DNA of 5,788 bases from an uncultured Alphaproteobacteria bacterium (GCA_937900435.1 CALCEG010000035.1:1-5788), one strand, 5' to 3'; positions 1 through 4,826 are shown, numbered from the stretch's first letter. Notes: generated by a model from the sequence alone, not told the origin. Numbers and translations are program-made.

Positions 1-519
1 GGCGATAATACAAAAAAGATACCTACAACAGCGTGGGTAAATACAGCGATTGGTGCTTCTTCTGTGCCTGCTGGTGGTATTATGCCATACGGTGGTTCAA
101 CTGCACCCGCTGGTTGGTTATTATGTAACGGTCAAGCGGTGTCAAGAACAACCTATGCCGCCTTATTTGCAGCGATTGGAACCACATACGGAACTGGGGA
201 CGGTAGTACAACCTTTAATTTACCGAATTTAAGTGTTGCAGTTCCAATGTATAGAACCGATGTACCAATCGGAACATTAGACAATGGGTCTTCGCCGAGA
301 ATTACTGGGCAAGCAGGTAGAACGCCAGACAAGAACAATACAACAGAAATTACAGGATGTTTTTATTGGGTAAATGATAGTTATTCAGGTGTCAATGGTG
401 GAGGCAATAATGCTAATCAACTCTTTTTTGATGCTTCACGTTCATCTAGCGCATATTCACGAAACGATAATTGGGTAGTACCAAGACATCTTGTAATGCG
501 ATATATCATAAAATACTAA
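1..519 (+). CDS. Phage tail-collar (tail-fibre tip) protein, active C-terminus; 5' partial
   Basis: The frame is open from the first base, so the N-terminus lies outside the window; the GTG at 64 is internal, not the true start. Residues 1-18 (G-D-N-T-K-K-I-P-T-T-A-W-V-N) match the short repeat common just before tail-fibre tips. Residues 23-75 form a phage tail collar domain: PAGGIMPYGG, APAGWLLCNG, TYGTGDGSTTFNLP. The remainder is a variable tip that ends in the family's usual R-Y-I-I-K-Y. Such proteins sit at the distal end of tail fibres or baseplates and contact the host surface. The stretch after T-F-N-L-P lies inside an invertible segment (225-825). It departs from the usual P-D-x-x-G-R-V, reading P-N-L-S-V-A-V. 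Its stop overlaps by 3 bases the stop of the oppositely oriented alternative cassette. The collar assignment is firm; whether the element is a live phage, a remnant or a tailocin cannot be told here. Confidence 0.88.
   Translation, partial: GDNTKKIPTTAWVNTAIGASSVPAGGIMPYGGSTAPAGWLLCNGQAVSRTTYAALFAAIGTTYGTGDGSTTFNLPNLSVAVPMYRTDVPIGTLDNGSSPRITGQAGRTPDKNNTTEITGCFYWVNDSYSGVNGGGNNANQLFFDASRSSSAYSRNDNWVVPRHLVMRYIIKY
426..443 (+). repeat. Second inverted repeat inside the cassettes, left copy (partner at 592-609)
   Basis: Eighteen identical bases (TTTTGATGCTTCACGTTC) occur here and, inverted, at 592-609. They encode F-D-A-S-R in both tail tips. The similarity continues more loosely through S-S-S-A-Y-S-R to the stop codons. 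The identity probably reflects common ancestry of the two tips, and it offers a second place for homologous exchange. Confidence 0.7.
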
Positions 520-533
520 TATTTAATGATATA
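501..533. terminator. AT-rich inverted repeat between the two converging stop codons
   Basis: The codons for Y-I-I-K-Y of both tips face each other across 516-519 and form an imperfect inverted repeat (about 15 bp per arm, two mismatches). It could fold and slow transcription from both sides. It has no GC-rich stem or clean T-run, so terminator function is only a possibility. The repeat may just be the by-product of two homologous ends meeting. Confidence 0.25.
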
Positions 534-842
534 AAAAGTGCTTAAACTTCTTGCACGTACTTGGTTATCGGTTCGAGAGTATGCACTTGACGAACGTGAA
601 GCATCAAAATCTACTAAACTCGAGTTATTATCCGTTGATACATCATAGTATCCACCACGTTTTCCATAATAAGGAACGGCTAAAGCGAACGCACCATTTG
701 CCCACCCATCCTGTGTTTGAAGTCCTTGATATAATTGACCTGTAATCTTTGGCGCTGACCCGTTTGATTTTGCACCAATACTTCCCGATGATGTTACTCC
801 TTCGATAACACGCCCGTTCATATCAGGTAAATTAAAGGTTCG
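516..842 (-). CDS. Silent alternative tail-collar C-terminal cassette (no start or promoter of its own)
   Basis: This frame encodes R-T-F-N-L-P-D-M-N-G-R-V, then about 95 residues ending D-N-Q-V-R-A-R and F-Y-I-I-K-Y. It is a second version of the tail-collar tip. It shares with the active version N-G-S-(S/A)-P-(R/K)-I-T-G-Q, the stretch F-D-A-S-R-S-S-S-A-Y-S-R, and the I-I-K-Y end, but the middle differs. It has no collar N-terminus: the recombinase stop codon (843-845) comes immediately before, in the same frame. The ATG at 819-821 is internal to the collar motif and has no ribosome-binding site, so I do not regard it as a gene start. Inversion at the 15-bp repeats would join it in frame to the constant part (position 223 codon P, then D-M-N-G-R-V) and give a tip closer to the collar consensus than the present one. 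It ends with TAG at 516-518. Confidence 0.8.
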   Translation of the reverse strand, partial: RTFNLPDMNGRVIEGVTSSGSIGAKSNGSAPKITGQLYQGLQTQDGWANGAFALAVPYYGKRGGYYDVSTDNNSSLVDFDASRSSSAYSRTDNQVRARSLSTFYIIKY

Positions 843-1439
843 TTAAAGATAATTGATTATAAACCTGTTTAATGTTTTGTCTGTGACGTGGCAATGGCGT
901 GCGATACTGGCTTTACTTCTGCCGATTTTTAACATTCTCTGGATATAATTTTGTTTGGCACTTAATTTTCGATTCGGTATTTTTGTACCAAATGGTCGCC
1001 CTAGGTGGATACCTTGCGACTTTTTTAATGCCAATGCTTCTTTTGTGCGTGCGGAAATCATATCTCTTTCAATCTGACTTGCAATACCAAACGCAAACAC
1101 TAAAATCTTACTTTGCAACGAATCGTCGAGTGTAAAATTATCTTTTACAGAATACAACTTGATATGTTTATGTAGCATAGTTTCAATAATACGGAACATC
1201 ATTAACATATTGCGGGCGAGCCTGCTTAATTCGGACACTAAAATAATATCGCCTGCGACCACGTGTTTTAATAGTTTTCCCAGATTTCGCTTGTCTGGTT
1301 CCGTCACCCCACTGATTCCATCGTCAATCACATACTTGTCTATACATAAATCCAGTCTTTGTGCCAATGCGTCCACGCCTGTTTTTTGATTTTCATAATC
1401 TTGCTTGTCCGAACTAACCCGTAAATATGCGTAAATCAT
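843..1439 (-). CDS. Small serine recombinase / DNA invertase (tail-fibre invertase)
   Basis: This 198-residue protein is the usual size for a resolvase/invertase-family recombinase. It opens Y-L-R-V-S-S-D-K-Q, with the catalytic serine at residue 9 and Arg7 beside it. The active-site arginines fall in S-E-L-S-R-L-A-R-N (Arg73, Arg76). The dimer-helix motif E-R-D-M-I-S-A-R-T-K-E-A-L starts at 124, the linker is G-I-H-L-G-R-P-F-G at 143-151, and a C-terminal helix-turn-helix covers about 173-194. The M-I-Y-x-Y-x-R-V-S-S-D-K-Q opening recalls the Mpi-type invertases of Bacteroides as well as phage Gin/Cin/Hin. The aspartate usually before the first active-site arginine is serine here. The ATG at 1437-1439 follows a purine-rich AAAGAGAA. 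The gene ends 2 bp from the outer inverted repeat, which makes the tail-tip segment its likely substrate. It lies 15 bp after the kinase gene and has no visible promoter of its own. Confidence 0.92.
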   Translation of the reverse strand: MIYAYLRVSSDKQDYENQKTGVDALAQRLDLCIDKYVIDDGISGVTEPDKRNLGKLLKHVVAGDIILVSELSRLARNMLMMFRIIETMLHKHIKLYSVKDNFTLDDSLQSKILVFAFGIASQIERDMISARTKEALALKKSQGIHLGRPFGTKIPNRKLSAKQNYIQRMLKIGRSKASIARHCHVTDKTLNRFIINYL

Positions 1440-1454
1440 TTTTTTCTCTTTTTT

Positions 1455-1940
1455 TTATGCTACAAAATCAACATCTTTTGATTTTATTGTAATATATTTT
1501 ACACCAAAATCATCTAATTTTCTTTTCAATTCCGGCAAGTACTTTTTATCATACTTACACGACCAAGACAACAATTTCCACAACGCACCCAGCGATAATT
1601 TTTTTCTATCTTCTTTGAACAAGGCCCGTTTAACACATCGATAATGCCTTAACCAAATTGGCGTATGCAGGATTAAGACCAAATCCGCATTTTTCAAGAC
1701 TTCGTTTACCCAATCTTGGTTATAGACCCCTTCACAAATCCATTTTGACTTACTTTCTAAAAATTTATGTAAAATTTTCACCCTTTCTTCACGCGTTCTA
1801 GATTTGGTAAAAGCCTTGTCTGATTTTTTTATCCACTTGACAGAATCCAACCCCAGATATGGTGTTTTATATTTTTTAGACAAATATTTTGCGTATGTGG
1901 TTTTACCCGCACCTGCCCCACCAGTTACATAAATCTTCAT
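1455..1940 (-). CDS. P-loop nucleoside-kinase-like / FlaR-like (DNA topology modulation) protein
   Basis: This is a 161-residue, Lys-rich cytoplasmic protein with an N-terminal Walker A, G-G-A-G-A-G-K-T (residues 7-14). The family signposts follow: L-D-S-V-K-W near 31-36, the R-T-R-E-E-R helix near 48-53, W-I-C-E-G-V-Y near 67-73, and A-D-L-V-L-I-L-H-T-P as the Walker B-like strand. Then comes R-H-Y-R-C-V-K-R, which supplies the lid arginines. This is the pattern of adenylate-kinase-like proteins annotated FlaR or 'topology modulation'. They probably phosphorylate a small molecule, but no substrate can be read from the sequence. It precedes the recombinase by 15 bp on the same strand, so the two are probably co-transcribed. 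The -10 box is 6 bp from the ATG and no Shine-Dalgarno is visible, so translation is probably leaderless. It may be a cargo gene of the phage or an ordinary host gene. Confidence 0.75.
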   Translation of the reverse strand: MKIYVTGGAGAGKTTYAKYLSKKYKTPYLGLDSVKWIKKSDKAFTKSRTREERVKILHKFLESKSKWICEGVYNQDWVNEVLKNADLVLILHTPIWLRHYRCVKRALFKEDRKKLSLGALWKLLSWSCKYDKKYLPELKRKLDDFGVKYITIKSKDVDFVA

Positions 1941-1946
1941 ACAGAT

Positions 1947-1975
1947 ATTATAGCATATATTACCTACACAATAAA
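1947..1975 (-). promoter_or_regulatory. Promoter for the kinase-recombinase unit, leaderless geometry
   Basis: On the minus strand a perfect TATAAT (1947-1952) lies 17 bp after a weak -35-like TTTATT (1970-1975). Only 6 bp (ATCTGT) separate the -10 from the ATG at 1940. Transcription would therefore start at or next to the start codon. The -35 is poor, so it is the -10 and its position that support the call. Confidence 0.5.
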
Positions 1976-2001
1976 CATATAAAATCTTTCATACAATAAA
2001 T

Positions 2002-2029
2002 AAAAATACCGCATTGCTGCGGCATTTTT
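2002..2029 (-). terminator. Rho-independent terminator of tRNA-Pro (GCAA tetraloop)
   Basis: Read on the minus strand, AAAAATGCCGCA and TGCGGTATTTTT form a 12-bp stem with one G-U pair around a GCAA loop, and the T-run is built into the 3' arm. It begins 9 bp after the tRNA's encoded CCA and insulates the kinase promoter from the tRNA. The A/T flanks allow it to act in the plus direction as well, although nothing there needs it. Confidence 0.8.
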
Positions 2030-2038
2030 ATTTATCTC

Positions 2039-2115
2039 TGGTCGGGGCGAAAGGATTCGAACCTTCGACACCTTGGTCCCAAACCAAGTACTCTACCAGA
2101 CTGAGCTACACCCCG
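2039..2115 (-). tRNA. tRNA-Pro (anticodon UGG), with encoded CCA
   Basis: Seventy-seven bases on the minus strand fold as a complete cloverleaf. The acceptor arms are CGGGGTG and CGCCCCG with a C1-G72 pair and discriminator A73, as bacterial tRNA-Pro requires. The D-arm region is TAGCTCAGTCTGGTAGAG. The anticodon stem CTTGG/CCAAG holds loop TTTGGGA, giving anticodon UGG, which reads CCA and, with wobble, other proline codons. The T-arm is GAAGG-TTCGAAT-CCTTTC. The 3' CCA is encoded at 2039-2041. It has its own promoter and terminator and stands as a single-gene unit. Confidence 0.96.
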
Positions 2116-2128
2116 TTGAACGACACCC

Positions 2129-2156
2129 ATTATAACAACATTTTTTTCAAATGCAA
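2129..2156 (-). promoter_or_regulatory. tRNA-Pro promoter with G-rich discriminator
   Basis: On the minus strand TTGCAT (2151-2156), a 16-bp spacer and TATAAT (2129-2134) are followed by GGGTGT. This places the start about 7 bp after the -10, just ahead of the tRNA 5' end at 2115. The G-rich stretch between -10 and start is typical of stable-RNA promoters under stringent control; that regulation is inferred. Confidence 0.7.
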
Positions 2157-2178
2157 CTATTTATATGATATTTTTATC

Positions 2179-2207
2179 TTGTCTGTTTTCATTAAGTTTT
2201 CTATGAT
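2179..2207 (+). promoter_or_regulatory. Promoter for the secreted Cys-containing protein, leaderless geometry
   Basis: TTGTCT (2179-2184, 4 of 6 consensus bases), a 17-bp spacer and TATGAT (2202-2207, 5 of 6) lie directly upstream. Only 7 bp separate the -10 from the ATG at 2215 and no Shine-Dalgarno precedes it. The mRNA should begin at, or within a base of, the start codon. Confidence 0.6.
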
Positions 2208-2214
2208 ATAAACA

Positions 2215-3237
2215 ATGAGAAAAAGATTTACCGTTTTTATAGTTCTTTCTTTGTACGCAACTGTGGCATTTGCCGCCACGCGTGATGCGCAATTAACCAA
2301 CACAAGCCCATATAATTACAACTATATGTACCCGTATTTAAACAATCAAATGCGCACAGATTTGAACCCTGGGGCATCAAATTCGCAGTCGTCGAATCCA
2401 ATAAATGTGGTTGTCAAAACACAAAATCTAACCGGGAACAGACGTGTTGTTGCGCGCCCCCAACGCACACGCAGTGCAACCAACACAACCGCCACCCCAC
2501 GCGCACAAACGAATCGCACCGGTGTGACGACCGCTGCAAATACTGCGCGCGCATCGACCGCTACTACAAGCGCTCAACGGCGCGTTGTTCCGCGCCAAAA
2601 TACCGCACGCAGTGGTACTACTGTGGCGCAATACGGGGGACGCACTGTCGTGCCACGAAGCGCCGCATATCGTGCCACCAGAACCGATTCGACAGCACAA
2701 TATCAGCGCAGCGGCACCACACGCGCCACAGAGGTATCATCTGGTCGCGTATCATCTGTCCGTTGTATGAGTGATTATACAGAATGTATGAACAATTATT
2801 GCGAACGCGCTGATACCGCGTACAATCGCTGTTATTGCAGTTCTAAATTGGCGCAAATCGATTACAAATATCAGCCCGAGATTGACAATCTGGTCAAACA
2901 GATATTAACCATTCAAGGCACCAATAACTGGTCAGACGAAGAAATGAACGAATATTGGATGGCGACCGTTGGCAAATATTCAGACAGCAATTCGTGGAAA
3001 AATCTTGAAAGCGCACTTAACATCGACTGGGCCAGTATGGAAAGTCGCGTTCGTGGTCAGACAGCCTTTGCCACAGGGCACGAATACTGCGTTCAGTATT
3101 TACGCAATTGTTCATATATGGCATCAAATTTACGCGACGCATACAAATCTGAAATCGGTCGCGACTGCGCCACATACGAAGAATCCTTAATCCGCCTAAA
3201 AAACGTGGCAGAAAGCGTTATTTCAAGTTATAAATAA
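2215..3237 (+). CDS. Secreted protein, basic Arg/Thr/Ala-rich linker plus C-terminal cysteine domain; function unknown
   Basis: This 340-residue protein is not recognised as a named family. Residues 1-20 are a signal peptide (M-R-K-R-F, hydrophobic core, cut after A-F-A), so it acts in the periplasm or beyond. A Tyr/Asn-rich stretch follows (33-45). A disordered-looking region at about 75-180 is rich in Arg, Thr and Ala. It has no acidic residue from 75 to 157 and no lysine from 69 to 210. The motif R-(R/T)-V-V-(A/P)-R recurs at 76, 122 and 143. The compact C-terminal half carries eight cysteines (184, 191, 196, 206, 208, 292, 299, 318), including C-x6-C-x4-C-x9-C-x-C and a later C-x6-C, suggesting disulfides. 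The basic linker could bind peptidoglycan, LPS or nucleic acid; that is speculation. The 3' end overlaps the oppositely oriented o-spanin gene by 10 bp. Codon use in the linker is GC-richer than in the neighbours. Confidence 0.85.
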   Translation: MRKRFTVFIVLSLYATVAFAATRDAQLTNTSPYNYNYMYPYLNNQMRTDLNPGASNSQSSNPINVVVKTQNLTGNRRVVARPQRTRSATNTTATPRAQTNRTGVTTAANTARASTATTSAQRRVVPRQNTARSGTTVAQYGGRTVVPRSAAYRATRTDSTAQYQRSGTTRATEVSSGRVSSVRCMSDYTECMNNYCERADTAYNRCYCSSKLAQIDYKYQPEIDNLVKQILTIQGTNNWSDEEMNEYWMATVGKYSDSNSWKNLESALNIDWASMESRVRGQTAFATGHEYCVQYLRNCSYMASNLRDAYKSEIGRDCATYEESLIRLKNVAESVISSYK

Positions 3238-3434
3238 TTTTTGTTATATTCTGCACACAACTTATTGTGCCGATATATATTTCGCGCCAAATCAGCACTA
3301 ATAACATCCCAGTCTGTGGCACGTCCATATATCGGATTGCACACAAAGTGCACACAATCACTATTCTGCGATGGTATATTTCTTGCGCAAGAAGTTGCGA
3401 ATATCAACAACATCACGATTAAGAGTTTCTGCAT
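3228..3434 (-). CDS. Probable o-spanin (Rz1-like outer-membrane lipoprotein)
   Basis: This 68-residue protein starts inside the preceding gene, in another frame (74 bp overlap). The ATG at 3432-3434 has a strong AGGAG eight bases upstream, which argues that the overlapping start is real. Residues 1-15 are a lipoprotein signal ending A-T-S before Cys16, the likely lipidated residue. The mature part has S-D-C (25-27), C-N-P-I-Y (32-36), D-x-I-S-A-D-L-A-R-x-I (43-53) and R-H-N (55-57). From memory, this resembles small phage lipoproteins of the type C-x-x-x-x-P-I-Y, D-x-x-T, A-R-x-I-x-x-H-N found beside Rz genes. With the i-spanin it would span the periplasm and disrupt the outer membrane at lysis. 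No holin or endolysin is visible beside it. The lysis role rests on the pair's architecture and this motif likeness. Confidence 0.6.
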   Translation of the reverse strand: MQKLLIVMLLIFATSCARNIPSQNSDCVHFVCNPIYGRATDWDVISADLARNIYRHNKLCAEYNKNYL

Positions 3435-3588
3435 TTATTTTCTCCTGCTGTTTTATAATGCACACTTGATTATTAACATTTTTTTCTGCCATTGTACGTC
3501 TGGCACGTTCCGCGCCATATCGCGCCCCCGAAAAATACACAAACAGCAACAAAACAATCAGCCCCAAAAAAACATAAAACCTGTTCAC
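3361..3588 (-). CDS. Probable i-spanin (Rz-like inner-membrane protein)
   Basis: This 75-residue protein has one N-terminal membrane segment (residues 4-19, F-Y-V-F-L-G-L-I-V-L-L-L-F-V-Y-F). A charged, helix-prone periplasmic part follows (22-75: R-Y-G-A-E-R-A-R-R, then K-Q-Q-E-K-I-N-A-E). It is shorter than lambda Rz, but the N-in/C-out layout is the same. The start is GTG at 3586-3588, preceded by AAAGGA at good spacing. The following lipoprotein gene begins within it, the overlapping arrangement typical of two-component spanins. The single Cys43 could form an intermolecular disulfide; that is inference. The GTG is only 16 bp after a terminator T-run, so the source of its transcription is unclear. 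Alternatives are any small bitopic membrane protein; the nested lipoprotein makes a spanin the best reading. Confidence 0.6.
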   Translation of the reverse strand: MNRFYVFLGLIVLLLFVYFSGARYGAERARRTMAEKNVNNQVCIIKQQEKINAETLNRDVVDIRNFLRKKYTIAE

Positions 3589-3604
3589 CTTTTATCCTTT
3601 AAGT

Positions 3605-3632
3605 AAAAAAAATCCCCACAGACGTGGGGAAT
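3605..3632 (-). terminator. Rho-independent terminator after the secreted-protein gene
   Basis: On the minus strand TCCCCAC-GTCT-GTGGGGA (3613-3630) forms a 7-bp GC-rich stem with a 4-base loop, extended by A-T pairs. A run of eight T (3612-3605) follows. It begins 8 bp after the stop codon of the gene ending at 3640. Its 20-bp core is identical to the terminator at 4807-4826. Confidence 0.85.
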
Positions 3633-3639
3633 TTTTGTT

Positions 3640-4629
3640 TTATTCACCAACGGGTTTAATATGAAATCCCGAACAACATGCATTAGTATATCTAACCACG
3701 CCAAAGGCCTCCATACTTGCATTATTTATTATTTCTAAATTACAATATGCGCCTTTTTTATTAGTATCACACGCCGCAGCAAATTCACTAATATCAGAAT
3801 ACGTAGCACCCGCAGCACATGGCGTTGCATACGCAGCATATAATTTTGCAACTCCACCATCGCCCGTTATTTCCAACGAATCATAACTTGGATGCATACC
3901 TTTCAAAACTTCTGTATAATAATTAACAACCACTGGATTGTCTTGTGTAATACTGTACTGTGCCAATCCCTCATCAGAAATCGAAACTGTCTCAATTGGT
4001 TCACCCGAATTTACAAAACCACGAAATGGTGGTGTTGTGGCATCTAATACAGTATCGTTAATCATAGAAAAATAATTTGAAATAAAGTCTGTATATTCCA
4101 GATAAGCATACGCGTCATCATCTTGCCACCCATAAATATAGGTTAAAAAGTTTTTATCAGAATCATACACTGCCAGCACACTACCAGTCACCACATAATC
4201 TTGCGAAGTACCATTCTTTTTCTTTTCTTGATAAAAATCAATCCCTTGCACAAGGAAATTACTATTGATTCGCGCGGTTATAGTAATCGAACCTGTTTCT
4301 GTTTCAGGGATTGTAAAAGACTCACCAATCTCATAATTACGGCCATTATAAGTATAAACAAAAGGCCAATTATCTCTCATAGCACCCGTCAAGTCACTTA
4401 CAGTAACAACATCATTAACAGAACCTGTGTAACTTTTGTTAAAATATTTACTTACCCCATTCGGCAGAACACCTATCGATGAATAATCAATGATAACTAT
4501 CGTTTCGCCGACACATTGTGGATTAGCGCTACCTGTTCCTGAATACATATTAATCGACGCGTTCGCATTTGTTGGTAAAAATGCGACCGTCATTAAAACG
4601 CACAAAGACACGCCTCCGATTTTTTTCAT
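3640..4629 (-). CDS. Secreted protein of unknown function with C-terminal cysteine cluster
   Basis: This 329-residue protein is not assigned to a family. Residues 1-24 are a clear signal peptide (M-K-K, hydrophobic core, cut after A-N-A before S-I-N). The mature part is acidic and rich in Asp, Asn, Thr, Ser and Tyr, as expected for a beta-rich exported protein. Six of its seven cysteines lie outside the signal: one at 39, the rest clustered near the end (271, 287, 296, and a vicinal pair at 318-319), so a small disulfide-held C-terminal domain is likely. No anchor, LPXTG, TonB or lipobox motif is seen. The start is well supported: AAAGGGGG (4637-4644) ends 7 bp before the ATG. A strong terminator follows at once. 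The gene to its right is also a repeat-rich, surface-protein-like sequence on the same strand, but a terminator and 177 bp of spacer between them make this a separate unit. Confidence 0.85.
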   Translation of the reverse strand: MKKIGGVSLCVLMTVAFLPTNANASINMYSGTGSANPQCVGETIVIIDYSSIGVLPNGVSKYFNKSYTGSVNDVVTVSDLTGAMRDNWPFVYTYNGRNYEIGESFTIPETETGSITITARINSNFLVQGIDFYQEKKKNGTSQDYVVTGSVLAVYDSDKNFLTYIYGWQDDDAYAYLEYTDFISNYFSMINDTVLDATTPPFRGFVNSGEPIETVSISDEGLAQYSITQDNPVVVNYYTEVLKGMHPSYDSLEITGDGGVAKLYAAYATPCAAGATYSDISEFAAACDTNKKGAYCNLEIINNASMEAFGVVRYTNACCSGFHIKPVGE

Positions 4630-4636
4630 ATTATTA

Positions 4637-4644
4637 CCCCCTTT
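4637..4644 (-). promoter_or_regulatory. Strong Shine-Dalgarno of the secreted-protein gene
   Basis: AAAGGGGG ends 7 bp before the ATG (4627-4629) on the minus strand and fixes the start. It contrasts with the two leaderless-looking genes in this window. Confidence 0.75.
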
Positions 4645-4766
4645 CTTTCTTTTTTATTTACTTTTAATGTTTACAAAAATTAAACCGCCACAGAAATTGT
4701 TAGTGGACACAATCTATTACTAGGCCTATGACAGCCCCGAACCCAATCCCCATTGGATTCAAACAA

Positions 4767-4796
4767 ATAATATCACAAAACACCTATTGTTTACAA
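4767..4796 (-). promoter_or_regulatory. Possible promoter of the secreted-protein gene
   Basis: On the minus strand TTGTAA (4791-4796) and TATTAT (4767-4772) are 18 bp apart, matching the consensus at 4 of 6 and 5 of 6 bases. The pair lies just after the upstream gene's terminator. It would give a leader of about 130 bases before the ATG. In AT-rich DNA such a match may arise by chance. The rest of the 4630-4806 spacer holds three TGTTTACA copies near or inside this region and no recognised gene. Confidence 0.35.
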
Positions 4797-4800
4797 GATA

Positions 4801-4826
4801 AAAAAGTCCCCACAGACGTGGGGAAT
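4801..4826 (-). terminator. Rho-independent terminator after the ComM/repeat chimera
   Basis: The minus-strand hairpin TCCCCAC-GTCT-GTGGGGA (4807-4824) is followed by C and a run of T. It starts about 9 bp after the stop codon at 4836. The hairpin and two flanking bases are identical to the terminator at 3613-3632. Confidence 0.8.

Larger units (their letters stand above)
210..840. repeat. Inverted-repeat-bounded invertible segment (tail-fibre phase switch)
   Basis: A perfect 15-bp inverted repeat, AACCTTTAATTTACC, lies at 210-224 on the plus strand and at 826-840 on the minus strand. Both copies fall in the same codons (T-F-N-L-P) of the two collar tips and in the same codon phase, so recombination between them keeps the reading frame. 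The segment between them is 601 bp and holds the two converging variable C-termini. This is the layout of the Mu G and P1 C segments, with a serine recombinase gene abutting the outer repeat. I see no clear palindromic dix-type 26-bp site around either copy, so the exact crossover is inferred. No Fis-type enhancer was recognised. Confidence 0.75.

Noticed and set aside
64..66. GTG as the start of the tail-collar gene
   Set aside because: The frame continues upstream to the window edge with tail-fibre-like sequence, so this is an internal codon.
205..232. Hin/Gin-type palindromic crossover site at the left repeat
   Set aside because: The 15-bp repeat is not palindromic around any centre I tried, so I report only the inverted repeat and not a dix-type site.
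899..1389. Plus-strand ORFs antisense to the recombinase
   Set aside because: The recombinase frame carries all family motifs, and these frames have no plausible start signals.
2014..2211. Plus-strand ORF with V-G-A-K-G-F-E-P-S-T-P-W-S
   Set aside because: It is the antisense of tRNA-Pro; this peptide is a well-known spurious translation over tRNA genes.
2428..2770. ORFs on both strands over the Arg/Thr-rich linker (minus 2428-2700 and plus 2585-2770)
   Set aside because: They are shadows of the GC-richer coding stretch of the secreted protein and have no ribosome-binding site or family features.
3241..3606. Plus-strand 121-codon ORF opposite the spanin-like pair
   Set aside because: The minus-strand pair has start sites with ribosome-binding sites, a membrane segment and a lipobox. 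The plus ORF has none of these and is rich in residues typical of antisense frames.
4743..4759. Small nested inverted repeats (CCAAT/ATTGG, AATCC/GGATT)
   Set aside because: Five-base arms in AT-rich spacer are expected by chance and do not coincide with a promoter element.
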